DNA of 64,000 nucleotides. It comes from Bin87 sp965207585. Lineage in GTDB: Bacteria; Chloroflexota; Dehalococcoidia; Lucifugimonadales; UBA3495. Below the pieces are notes generated by a model. That model was not told where the DNA came from, did no database searches, and worked only from the letters and a program-made list of their open reading frames with translations. Shown here one piece after another: positions 43,475-51,471 of this stretch; the stretch's first letter is position 1, and each line of letters begins with the position of its first letter. Both the position numbers and the translations under genes were made by a program. The stretch lies in assembly GCA_965207585.1 (NCBI GenBank), contig CBDBMT010000003.1, positions 868,001-932,000 on the forward strand, written 5' to 3'.

Positions 43475-44008
43475 ATGTTTATACAGTCGATTTGGCTGCT
43501 TGTCAGGAATATTGCGGTTATGGTGCTCGGCGCACTTCTGATGGCCGTTGCGCTGTATATTTTGGTATCGTTCATGACGTGGTTGCTGCACCGCATTCCC
43601 GGATTGACCGATGAACTGGCGAGGACGGCCGGCAAATTCGACGTTGAGACCTCTCAGCTCTTGGAATTTCAAGCGTTAATCGTTGGTGGTATATTTATCG
43701 CGGTTCAACTGTGGGTAACTTACCGCCGCGTTGGTGCCGCCGAAAGAACCGCTCAAGCATCCGTTGAGACCGCAAAAGCCGCCGTCGATACCGCGCAATC
43801 TACGATAAACAGCAATACGGCCCAACTGTTCAAAAATGCCGTGGAGTTGCTGGGCAGCGATGTGCCAGTCGTGCAAATAGGAGGTATCCAAGCGTTGGGG
43901 TTCCTGGCGAGGGATTATCCAGAGTACCGGGAAGCAATTGCTGCCATAATTGACAACTATATGCAGCAGCCTGGCGTCAACCGACAGAGCGAAGGCGATG
44001 GATCATGA
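43475..44008 (+). CDS. Membrane protein with pentapeptide-associated N-terminal domain
   Basis: The 177-residue protein has two membrane segments (about residues 8-38 and 66-84), a coiled-coil linker (ERTAQASVETAKAAVDTAQS) and a terminal LFKNAVELLGSDVPVVQIGG then IQALGFLARDYPEYREAI. This last block usually stands in front of pentapeptide repeats in one polypeptide. Here it ends and the repeats form the next gene, overlapped by ATGA. It would anchor the repeat protein to the membrane. Confidence 0.75.
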   Translation: MFIQSIWLLVRNIAVMVLGALLMAVALYILVSFMTWLLHRIPGLTDELARTAGKFDVETSQLLEFQALIVGGIFIAVQLWVTYRRVGAAERTAQASVETAKAAVDTAQSTINSNTAQLFKNAVELLGSDVPVVQIGGIQALGFLARDYPEYREAIAAIIDNYMQQPGVNRQSEGDGS

Positions 44009-44526
44009 GCAAACTACCTTTCGACAAGCAAGTCGCCATGGAAGTCCTTTTCAAGGGCCACGGTCCTACTACATTCAAAGGAATTGTGCATGACCTCAGT
44101 CGGTCGGAATTGCCGGAGCTTTTCCTCGAAAATGCCGAAATGCCCGGCGTCATACTGGACGGCGCGGATTTACAGAAAGCCTGGTTGAAGGGTTCAAACC
44201 TCTGCGGCTCCAGGCTGGTTCAAGCAGACCTGCACGAGGCCAATTTGAGCGGCGCTGACCTGCGCGACTGCTTGTTGGTTAACACCAATCTCAGCAATGC
44301 AGACTTGCGTCGCGCTGATTTGCGGGGCGCAGATTTGACGCGAGCCAAGTTGCAAGGCGCACAAATGGACGATATCCAAATTGATGGAGTCGATCAGTTG
44401 GCCTATGTTGCATCCTTGTACCAAACCATAGGGTTGACGGATGCAATGGCGTCTGCCCTAAAACAACGCAACCCCAGCTTGTTCCGGAAACCATCAAAGC
44501 CGGAGGATGACCCGAACAATTTCTGA
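44005..44526 (+). CDS. Pentapeptide-repeat protein
   Basis: A 173-residue protein with about 14 consecutive A(D/N)LxX units, for example GADLQKAWLKGSNLCGSRLV and NADLRRADLRGADLTRAKLQ. These fold into a right-handed quadrilateral beta helix. It starts in the stop codon of the membrane-anchor gene. Function unknown; some such proteins protect DNA gyrase, others act as interaction scaffolds. The next ~300 bases hold no credible gene. Confidence 0.85.
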   Translation: MSKLPFDKQVAMEVLFKGHGPTTFKGIVHDLSRSELPELFLENAEMPGVILDGADLQKAWLKGSNLCGSRLVQADLHEANLSGADLRDCLLVNTNLSNADLRRADLRGADLTRAKLQGAQMDDIQIDGVDQLAYVASLYQTIGLTDAMASALKQRNPSLFRKPSKPEDDPNNF

Positions 44527-44772
44527 GTCAATCTGCCCCAGCAGAAAACTATGCCATCGGCCCCTACTGCGCACGTATTGGTCTCAAACAACGTCGACGT
44601 ATGTCGGAGCTTTGGCATTCACCGCACTAACTGCGACAGCAGATCTGCCGGCTTCGTCAACCTGGCCTAATGCAAGGATCATCGCTGTCCTGCTCAGCCA
44701 ACGCAATCCCACGCATACAATCGCCACGCTAATGCAACTTTTCAGCCGCTAACATTGCGTTGCGCCGCTCCC

Positions 44773-44834
44773 AATGTAAGCATCCTTACATTACCGGCGG
44801 GCCAATGTAAGTTTCGGGCGTTATCCTTACATTG
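44773..44834. repeat. AATGTAAG/CTTACATT inverted-repeat cluster
   Basis: AATGTAAG (44773) is paired with CTTACATT (44785) across CATC, and CAATGTAAG (44803) is paired with CTTACATTG (44826) across 14 bases. Four copies of the same 8-9 base word fall in 62 bases between two convergent genes. The bases 44527-44772 before it are without a supported gene. Confidence 0.7.
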
Positions 44835-44845
44835 CGACGGGCAGC

Positions 44846-45244
44846 CTACAACCGCCGCCGGCCGGCAAAGCCCGTGTCTGTGGGGTGCCACCAGTCGATG
44901 GAGGGTTCGCCGCGCTGCCAGCAGAGGTACACCACCTCGCCCTCGCGGCGGGACGGGAAGTCGACCAGGCCGCGGCCGATGTCGCGCACCTGGATGCCCC
45001 GCTCGGTGATCTCCCGCACGGCGTCCTGCAAGCGCTGGGTGAGCTGGGCGACGATGCGCTCCGATTCGGCGATGTCCTCCTCGCTGCTGGAGTGGCCGTT
45101 GCTGCGGCGGCGGCGCAGCAGGGACAGCAACTCCTCCTGCTGGCGCACCAGCTCGGCGCGCAGCGGCGCCATGGCCTCGAATCGCTCCTCGAGCCACGGC
45201 ACCAGATCGTTGGCCTCTTCGAGGCTGAACATTCGCTCCTGCAT
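44846..45244 (-). CDS. DUF2203-family protein
   Basis: The 132-residue protein matches DUF2203: RMFSLEEANDLVPWLEERFE at the start, a long helix with LLSLLRRRRSN, then GIQVRDIGRGLVDFPSRREG and EVVYLCWQRGEPSIDWWHPT. The family is widespread in bacteria and of unknown function. It diverges from the tRNA methyltransferase gene with only 20 bases between the two starts. Confidence 0.88.
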   Translation of the reverse strand: MQERMFSLEEANDLVPWLEERFEAMAPLRAELVRQQEELLSLLRRRRSNGHSSSEEDIAESERIVAQLTQRLQDAVREITERGIQVRDIGRGLVDFPSRREGEVVYLCWQRGEPSIDWWHPTDTGFAGRRRL

Positions 45245-45252
45245 AACGGCGG

Positions 45253-45258
45253 TATAAT
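45253..45258. promoter_or_regulatory. Shared -10 box for a divergent, probably leaderless gene pair
   Basis: TATAAT at 45253-45258 lies only 6 bases before the plus-strand ATG at 45265. On the other strand the same sequence reads TATTAT, ~10 bases before the ATG at 45244. With normal promoter geometry, both transcripts would begin at or next to their start codons. No clear -35 box was seen. Confidence 0.5.
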
Positions 45259-45264
45259 ACACCA

Positions 45265-46158
45265 ATGACCACACCCGACGATGACGCCAGCAATGACCGG
45301 GATTTCCGCGAGGCTCCGCCCCTCGCAATGGCGGAAGTCGATGCCGACGACCGCAGCCGGTTCCGCGCGGACGAGTTGGCCCTGTTTCTGGATCGCAAGG
45401 GCCGCACCTACCAGGAGACCCTGACACCGGGCGGCGAGTTCCACTGTCACCTGGGCTGGCTGCCCCACGACGACGTGATCGGGCAGCCCGTGGGCGGCTG
45501 GTACACCACCAGCCGCGGACACGTGATGCTGGGCATCCGGCCCACCCTGGGCGACTACGTGCGCCTGATGCCGCGGGGTCCGCAGGTAATCTACGCCAAG
45601 GACCTGGGCAACATCGTGTCCATGGCCGACATCTTTCCCGGCGCGACGGTGGTTGAGGCGGGGCTAGGCTCCGGCGCGCTGACTACGGCCCTGCTCCGCG
45701 CCGTCGGTCCCGCCGGGCGCGTGCACTCCTACGAGATCAACGAAGCCGTGGTGAACAAGGCCCTGTCCAACGTGCGCTCGGTGATACCCGACACCTCGCG
45801 CCATGAGGTCACCGTGGGCGACATCTTCGAGGGCATCTCCGACACCGAGGTAGACCGGGTGATACTGGACCTGCCGGAGCCGTGGCACGCGGTGGACGCC
45901 GCCGCCAACGCGCTGATCACCGGCGGGATCCTGCTGTCCTTCCTGCCCACCATTCTGCAAGTGCAGGAGCTGGTGCTGGCATTGAACGCCGACGGCCGGT
46001 TCGCGCGGGTGGAAACCGCCGAGACCATGCTGCGGGGCTGGAACGTATCGCGGCGCAGCGTGCGGCCGGCCCACCGCATGGTGGCGCACAGCGGGTTCAT
46101 CACCACGGCGGTGCGCTGCGTGCCGCCGGGCCGGGAGGGCTACGCCGCCAGGCCGTGA
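45265..46158 (+). CDS. trmI: tRNA (adenine-58-N1)-methyltransferase, TrmI type
   Basis: The 297-residue protein has the TrmI layout: an N-terminal barrel with YVRLMPRGPQVIYAKDLGNI, then the SAM motif VVEAGLGSGALTTALLRAVG (about residues 129-148), YEINEAVVNKAL and the catalytic-site LDLPEPWHAVDAAA. It methylates A58 in the T loop of tRNAs using SAM. There is no upstream ribosome site, consistent with a leaderless message. Its 3' end overlaps the convergent AcuC-like gene by 19 bases. Confidence 0.92.
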   Translation: MTTPDDDASNDRDFREAPPLAMAEVDADDRSRFRADELALFLDRKGRTYQETLTPGGEFHCHLGWLPHDDVIGQPVGGWYTTSRGHVMLGIRPTLGDYVRLMPRGPQVIYAKDLGNIVSMADIFPGATVVEAGLGSGALTTALLRAVGPAGRVHSYEINEAVVNKALSNVRSVIPDTSRHEVTVGDIFEGISDTEVDRVILDLPEPWHAVDAAANALITGGILLSFLPTILQVQELVLALNADGRFARVETAETMLRGWNVSRRSVRPAHRMVAHSGFITTAVRCVPPGREGYAARP

Positions 46159-47267
46159 ACCGGGAATACCGCGTCCTTGATGGCGGCCACGCTCTCGGTG
46201 GCCAGGGCGCGGGCGTCGGCGCGGATGTGGTCGGGGACTTCCGGTATCTCGGTGTCGCGCAGGGTGGTGCGGCCCAGGCGCTCGATGGCCGCCGTGGGGA
46301 TGCGATCGGGCCACTCGGCGCCGCACATCACCCCGTAGGCCAGGGTCCAGCAACGGGCCACCGCGCCGATGTCGTATCCACCGCCGCCGGTGGCCAGCCA
46401 CGGGTAGCCTAGGCCACCCAGCCGGGTCACGGCGGCGAGGAAGCCCCGGCTGGTGATCTGCAAGTGGGTCAGCGGGTCGGTGTGGTAGGTGTCGATGCCC
46501 AGCTGGGTGAGCAGCACGTCGGGCGCGAAGGCTTCGAGCAGTGGCGGCACCACGGCCTCGAACGCCTCCAGGTAGATCTCGTCGTCGGTGTAGGGATACA
46601 GGGGCAGGTTGACGGCGTAGCCGACGCCCTCGCCCGAGCCGATCTCGCCGGCAAACCCGGTTCCGGGAAAGAGGTAGCGGCCCGACTCGTGCACCGAGAT
46701 AGTCAGCACGCGGGGGTCGCCGTAGAAGGCGTCCTGCACTCCGTCGCCGTGGTGGGCGTCGATGTCCACGTAGGCGACGCGCAGGCCGCGTTCCAGCAGG
46801 TACATGATGGCGACCACCGGGTCGTTGAACACGCAGAAGCCGCTGGCGTTGCGGGCCGCCGCGTGGTGCAGGCCGCCGCTGATGTTGAACGCCGCCGGGA
46901 CCTCGCCGTCGGCCACCATGCGGGCGGCGGTGAGGGTCGCGCCGGTGCTGAGCATGGCGGCCTCGTACATGCCGGGATAGGTCGGGTTGTCGCCGCCCTG
47001 CGCGAAGCCGAAGCGCTGGGGCTGGAAGCCGGTGAGCCCCAGGCTGAAGGTGCGCACGGCGGCCATGTAGTCGCGGGAGTGGAAGGCGCCCACGCTGATC
47101 TCATCGGCCAGGGTCGGCGTGACCAGCAGGGAATCGACGCCATCGAAAGCGTCGTAAGCGTCCAGCAATTCGAAGGTGTTCCGCAGCCGGATGGGCCGCA
47201 TGGGGTGGTCCTGGCGCAGCACGTGCTGGCTCATGGCGTCGTCGTAGACGAAGGCGGCGCGGGGCAT
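46140..47267 (-). CDS. AcuC-like histone-deacetylase-family protein
   Basis: The 375-residue arginase/deacetylase-fold enzyme has the zinc and catalytic motifs ISGGLHHAAARNASGFCVFN (about residues 130-149), VAYVDIDAHHGDGVQDAFYG (about 165-184) and LATGGGGYDIGAVARCW. Bacterial AcuC deacetylates acetyl-CoA synthetase; other members act on acetylpolyamines. The catalytic pair HH and metal Asp-His-Asp are present. GC-rich and convergent with trmI. Confidence 0.9.
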   Translation of the reverse strand: MPRAAFVYDDAMSQHVLRQDHPMRPIRLRNTFELLDAYDAFDGVDSLLVTPTLADEISVGAFHSRDYMAAVRTFSLGLTGFQPQRFGFAQGGDNPTYPGMYEAAMLSTGATLTAARMVADGEVPAAFNISGGLHHAAARNASGFCVFNDPVVAIMYLLERGLRVAYVDIDAHHGDGVQDAFYGDPRVLTISVHESGRYLFPGTGFAGEIGSGEGVGYAVNLPLYPYTDDEIYLEAFEAVVPPLLEAFAPDVLLTQLGIDTYHTDPLTHLQITSRGFLAAVTRLGGLGYPWLATGGGGYDIGAVARCWTLAYGVMCGAEWPDRIPTAAIERLGRTTLRDTEIPEVPDHIRADARALATESVAAIKDAVFPVHGLAA

Positions 47268-47388
47268 GGGTTCTTGTCCTCAACTTCGTGAATTGTGCAC
47301 TACCGGCAGGGTATCACGCGGCAAGCCGGGAAAGGCTGACGTGATAGACTGGCTAAGCGCGGGCGCAGTCCCAACCGGAGGTGCCAAA

Positions 47389-47736
47389 ATGGCCGGCGAA
47401 ACACCGCAAGAAACCCCATTTGACGCAGGCGCAACCGATGCTCCGACCCAGGCCGCCGGTACCGGTGAAAGGGAGACTTTCCTATCGTTCTTGCGGGCGG
47501 ACTTGCAATCCCTAGCGATAGCATGGGGTGGAGGATGGTTCTTTGGCCTCATGTTTGTGTCAATGGCTTTGACTCTGGAAGATGCCACTAGAATCGCCGG
47601 AGTAGCCGCCGCCGGCGTCTTCCTGATGATTGCGCCCGGCAGTTATGCAACGTGGGAAACTTGGCGAGGTTACCGCTACAGCATCGGTAAAGGCCGGCGA
47701 AAGTCACGAGCTGTGGAAACCCCAAATGCCGAATAA
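47389..47736 (+). CDS. Hypothetical two-helix membrane protein
   Basis: A 115-residue protein with a charged, low-complexity N-terminus and two membrane segments (about residues 45-63 and 71-90), then a basic tail (GKGRRKSRAVE). GGAGG precedes the ATG by 7 bases, which decides this start over earlier in-frame codons. No family recognised. The next gene also encodes a small membrane protein, and both have lower GC than AcuC. Confidence 0.6.
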   Translation: MAGETPQETPFDAGATDAPTQAAGTGERETFLSFLRADLQSLAIAWGGGWFFGLMFVSMALTLEDATRIAGVAAAGVFLMIAPGSYATWETWRGYRYSIGKGRRKSRAVETPNAE

Positions 47737-47770
47737 CCAGGAATGGGAACGCCATTGAAATACGATTTGC

Positions 47771-48091
47771 TTGGGCATAGTCACCGTAGCAACGGCAGCG
47801 GTAGGCGTCGCGCTTTTTGCCGCTGACGTCGCGGGGATTGTTACGTCCTGGGCAACGTATTCGCTGGTGGTAGTCGCGATACTCGCATACCTGAGTGTGC
47901 TCCGCCTGGGCAGTAGGGTTATTTTCTCGTCAACCGACGAACTTGAGCAACGGAGAACAACCAAAAAGCGGATCGCGCGCAACTTGTACGAATGGTTCGT
48001 TCTTGAGTTGCTGGCTTTGATCGGATTGCTGGTTCCGGAGGCATTTGCCGGTCTGTTGCAATTGCTTGCACCGACCCCGTCGCTGCCGTGA
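47771..48091 (+). CDS. Hypothetical small membrane protein, start uncertain
   Basis: The 106-residue frame has three membrane segments (about residues 3-20, 26-46, 77-99). The only usual start in frame is a TTG without a ribosome site. An ATG at 47743 in another frame reads MGTPLKYDLLG and would join this frame if the GGG at 47773-47775 lost one G, giving LLGIVTVATAAVG. A one-base insertion near the 5' end is therefore possible. Confidence 0.5.
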   Translation: MGIVTVATAAVGVALFAADVAGIVTSWATYSLVVVAILAYLSVLRLGSRVIFSSTDELEQRRTTKKRIARNLYEWFVLELLALIGLLVPEAFAGLLQLLAPTPSLP

Positions 48092-48135
48092 GCCGCGCGC
48101 TGGCCCGACCCCACCGTCGGACAGCGCCGGCCCCG

Positions 48136-48558
48136 CTACTCCTCCATCAACCCGGAGCCGTCCCGCTGGAGGATCTCGATGCGCACGTCGTCGGGGCCGC
48201 GGACGAAGGCGATGCGGACGCCGGGTCGGATGGTGCGCGGCTCCACGTAGATCTCCGCGCCCTTGCCGCGCAGGTCCTCAACGGCGCCGTCGATGTCGTC
48301 CACGCGGAAGCCGAAGTGGTCCAGGCCCAGGTGCGGGTCGCGGGGGCTGAGGTCGATGTGCTCCTCGGGCGGCACGGAGGCGATGAAGATGGCCAGGCCG
48401 TTCACGTCCAGGTCGACGCGGGGCACGCCGTCGCTCTGGATGAGGCGCAGCACCTTGGCGCCGAACATGGTCTCGAAGAAGGCGGCCATGCCCTCCGGGT
48501 CCTTGGTGCGCACGTGGATGTGGTCATAGGTGTAGGTGTAAACCGGGGCGGTGGACAT
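48136..48558 (-). CDS. VOC-superfamily (glyoxalase-like) protein
   Basis: A 140-residue VOC protein: YTYDHIHVRTKDPEGMAAFF, then GLDHFGFRVDDIDGAVEDLR and VRIEILQRDG. The two His and the Glu are at the usual metal positions. It is probably a metal-dependent isomerase or lyase of unknown substrate. The ATG at 48558 follows GAGGAGG by 8 bases; upstream in-frame codons are not conserved. Confidence 0.82.
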   Translation of the reverse strand: MSTAPVYTYTYDHIHVRTKDPEGMAAFFETMFGAKVLRLIQSDGVPRVDLDVNGLAIFIASVPPEEHIDLSPRDPHLGLDHFGFRVDDIDGAVEDLRGKGAEIYVEPRTIRPGVRIAFVRGPDDVRIEILQRDGSGLMEE

Positions 48559-48824
48559 GGCAAAAGCCTCCTCGGCGCGTGGCGCGTCCGATATGATGTG
48601 TGCGTCGCCCATATACATAGCAAGGAGTGCAGCCGCATTGCAACTGCGCTCCCGGATCAGGGTGCCCAGATCGTCATCGCGAGAAGCAAAGCGGTGCGAC
48701 GATCTCGTTGAGGCAGCGCGGACACTACCGACAGCAAGATTGCCGCGCTGTGCTCGCGAGGTGAGCATAGACCAGAATTTGGATACCGCGGACATCCAGG
48801 GACAACGTCGGCCACTGCCCGTTT

Positions 48825-48832
48825 GCTATACT
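48825..48832 (+). promoter_or_regulatory. Extended -10 promoter for the BchI-like ATPase
   Basis: TGCTATACT contains a TG-extended -10 (TATACT at 48827-48832). The -35 position is not close to consensus. The expected leader to the ATG at 48874 is about 35 bases and contains AAGGA. Confidence 0.4.
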
Positions 48833-48873
48833 GCCGGCGGACCCCTACCCTCATCAAAGGACGGCCTGATTCC

Positions 48874-50283
48874 ATGTCCACGAATAACGCTTTGCCCGCC
48901 ACCATCGGCGAACTCCGCGATAGCGGCTACCAATCGGTTTCGGTGCGCGAGGAAATCCGCCGCAACCTGATCGCCAAGATCCGCGCCGAAGAGCCGGTTT
49001 TCCCCGGAATCATCGGCTTCGACCAGACGGTCATTCCACAGCTGGAAAATGCCATCCTGGCCGGGCAGGACATCATCCTGCTGGGCGAGCGCGGGCAGGC
49101 CAAGACCCGCCTGATCCGCGAGATGGTGAACCTGCTGGACGAGCAGCTCCCGGTCATCGCCGGCAGCGAGCTGAACGACGATCCGTATAGTCCGCTCAGC
49201 CCTGACGCCAGGCAGATGGTGGCCGACCTGGGCGACGATACGCCCGTGGCCTGGATCGGGCGAGATCTGCGCTACTCGGAGAAGCTGGCCACGCCGGACA
49301 TCTCCATCGCCGACCTGATCGGCGAGATCGACCCTATCAAGGTGGCCGAGGGCCGGCACCTTTCCGACGAGTCGGCCATCCACTACGGCCTGGTGCCGCG
49401 AACCAACCGGGGCATCTTCTGCATCAACGAGCTTCCCGACCTGGCCGAACGGATCCAGGTGGGCCTGTTCAACCTGATGGAAGAGCGTGACGTGCAGATC
49501 AAGGGCTACCGCATCCGGATGCCACTGGACGTTTTCGTGGTGGCCACGGCCAATCCGGAGGACTACACCAACCGCGGCCGCATCGTCACCCCGCTGAAGG
49601 ACCGCTACGGGGCGCAGATCCACACCCACTATCCTCAGTCGCTCGACGAAGAGATCGCCATTATGGACCAGGAGCGCAACCGCTTCCCCGACGAGGATCG
49701 GGTGGTCGTGCCGGAGTTCATGACGGACATCGTGGCCGAGGTCACGGCGCGGGCGCGGTCCAGCAACGAGATCAACCAGCGTTCCGGCGTGAGCGTGCGC
49801 GTCTCCATCGCCAACTACGAGACGCTGATCAGCAACGCGCTGCGCCGCAGCATCCGGCTGGGGGAGGATATCGCCTGCCCGCGCATCAGCGACCTGCCCT
49901 ATCTCGTCGCCTCCCTGGGCGGCAAGATCGAGCTGGAGACCTTCGGCGAGGGCCGGGAGGACCGGCTGGTGGAGGATCTCACCAAGCGGGCGACCCTGGG
50001 CATCTTCGGCCGCTACTGCAACGTGGAGGAACTGGAAGACATCGTGATGGCGTTCGACCTGGGCAACGCCGTGGAGACCGGGAGCGACGTGCCGTCAGGG
50101 GCCTACGCCTCAGCTCTCGCTAACGTGAATGGGTTGAGCGCCGCCGTCAGCGCGCTGGTCGGGGACGACCAGCGGCCGGAGGTGGTGGCCTCGGCGGTGG
50201 AGTTCGTGCTGGAAGGGCTGCACCTGAACCGGCGGCTGAACTGCGCCCGGACGCCGGCCGGCGGGTACCGCTACGCCCGGTAG
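48874..50283 (+). CDS. Mg-chelatase BchI/MoxR-like AAA+ ATPase
   Basis: The 469-residue AAA+ protein has a P-loop LLGERGQAKTRLIREM (about residues 69-84), NRGIFCINELPDLAERIQVGL (Walker B with ELPD), VVATANPEDYTNRGRIVTPL (sensor 1) and an extended helical C-terminus. It belongs to the BchI/ChlI-like group that usually pairs with a VWA-domain partner to remodel proteins. Here no VWA gene follows; the next two genes are Uma2 nucleases. AAGGA precedes the start. Confidence 0.85.
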   Translation: MSTNNALPATIGELRDSGYQSVSVREEIRRNLIAKIRAEEPVFPGIIGFDQTVIPQLENAILAGQDIILLGERGQAKTRLIREMVNLLDEQLPVIAGSELNDDPYSPLSPDARQMVADLGDDTPVAWIGRDLRYSEKLATPDISIADLIGEIDPIKVAEGRHLSDESAIHYGLVPRTNRGIFCINELPDLAERIQVGLFNLMEERDVQIKGYRIRMPLDVFVVATANPEDYTNRGRIVTPLKDRYGAQIHTHYPQSLDEEIAIMDQERNRFPDEDRVVVPEFMTDIVAEVTARARSSNEINQRSGVSVRVSIANYETLISNALRRSIRLGEDIACPRISDLPYLVASLGGKIELETFGEGREDRLVEDLTKRATLGIFGRYCNVEELEDIVMAFDLGNAVETGSDVPSGAYASALANVNGLSAAVSALVGDDQRPEVVASAVEFVLEGLHLNRRLNCARTPAGGYRYAR

Positions 50284-50298
50284 TTACGGAGGTTTCCA

Positions 50299-50871
50299 AT
50301 GACGACGCAAAATCCCACCATTGCGCCGCCGGTTACGCTGGAGGAGTACGCCGCGTTGCCGGAATATCCGCGCTACGAGTTGGTGCGAGGAGCACTGGTC
50401 GAGAAAGACGTGGCATCAAGAGAGCATGAAATTACGGTCGTGAAAGTATCGCGTTATGTCGATATTCACGTCGAAGCCCACGACCTTGGGGAAGTGTACG
50501 GCAGCAGCCGAGCGTTCGTTACCGGGCCGGATTTGCCCGCCACCTCGCGTTTGCCCGACGTGTCGTTCGTATCCAACGAGCGACTGCGGCCCGACCTCTT
50601 TGGGGTATTGGTTGATGGCGCGCCCGACCTGGCGGTCGAAGTGCTATCTCCCAGCAACACCGAACGAGAGATGACGCAGAAGGTTGCCGAATACCTGAAC
50701 GCCGGCAGCAAAGCCGTCTGGGTGTTTGACCCCATTGGTCGCACGCTCACTGTACACAGACCCGGCGCATCCCCGCTGGTTCTAGCAGATGGAGACTCTG
50801 TGGATGGGGAAGACTATCTGCCGGGTTTCGTCTGCCCGGTTGCCGATATGCTGCCCCGGCTTCGCGCCTGA
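50299..50871 (+). CDS. Uma2-family endonuclease, copy 1
   Basis: A 190-residue PD-(D/E)XK-fold protein of the Uma2 (DUF820) family. The N-terminus TLEEYAALPEYPRYELVRGA is the family start, and the active-site segments are SRLPDVSFVSNERL and DLAVEVLSPSNTEREM, ending with KAVWVFDP. Targets of Uma2 proteins are unknown. GGAGG precedes the start. It forms a tandem pair with the next gene, 30 bases away. Confidence 0.85.
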   Translation: MTTQNPTIAPPVTLEEYAALPEYPRYELVRGALVEKDVASREHEITVVKVSRYVDIHVEAHDLGEVYGSSRAFVTGPDLPATSRLPDVSFVSNERLRPDLFGVLVDGAPDLAVEVLSPSNTEREMTQKVAEYLNAGSKAVWVFDPIGRTLTVHRPGASPLVLADGDSVDGEDYLPGFVCPVADMLPRLRA

Positions 50872-50901
50872 TGCCGCTGGACAATAACCAGGAGACCCAA
50901 C

Positions 50902-51471
50902 ATGACCACGCAACAGACTGCCGCCCGGTTGGTGTCCTTGGAGGGGTACGCCGCGCTGCCCAAGCACCCGCGCTATGAGCTGGTCAAAGGAGTCCTGGTT
51001 GAGCTGATGACAGCATCCAGAGAACATGAACGAACCGCAGCAAGAACAACCCGTTATATGGATGCTCATGCCGACCAGCATGGCTTGGGTGAAGTCTACA
51101 CCGGCAACCGCGGATACGTGACGGGACCGGATTCGCCGGCCACGTTGAGAATGCCCGACGTATCCTTCATCTCCACAGCACGGCTGAAGCCCGATATTCT
51201 GGGCAAGCTTTACGACGGCGCTCCCGATCTGGCCGTGGAGATACTTTCGGACAGCAACACACCCGCGGAAATAGCGCAGAAGATTGAGGAATACCTGAAC
51301 GCCGGCGGCAAGGCCGTCTGGGTGATCGACATCGACGCGCGCACGCTGACCGTGCATACAACAGAGGCGCCGCCGGTGACACTCACCGACGCCGACACCG
51401 TGAACGGCGGCGACTACCTGCCCGGCTTCGCCTGCGCCGTGGCCGACCTGCTGCCGGCCCGGGCCGGCTAA
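50902..51471 (+). CDS. Uma2-family endonuclease, copy 2
   Basis: The 189-residue paralogue of the previous gene: SLEGYAALPKHPRYELVKGV, MPDVSFISTARLKPD, LAVEILSDSNTPAEIAQKIE and KAVWVIDIDARTLTVH. The active-site Asp and Glu are kept. Its stop codon overlaps the stop of the minus-strand selenoprotein candidate by four bases (CTAA). Confidence 0.85.
   Translation: MTTQQTAARLVSLEGYAALPKHPRYELVKGVLVELMTASREHERTAARTTRYMDAHADQHGLGEVYTGNRGYVTGPDSPATLRMPDVSFISTARLKPDILGKLYDGAPDLAVEILSDSNTPAEIAQKIEEYLNAGGKAVWVIDIDARTLTVHTTEAPPVTLTDADTVNGGDYLPGFACAVADLLPARAG

Noticed and set aside
44507..44752. 81-codon plus-strand frame after the pentapeptide gene
   Set aside because: Overlaps the upstream gene, lacks a ribosome site and has no protein-like pattern.
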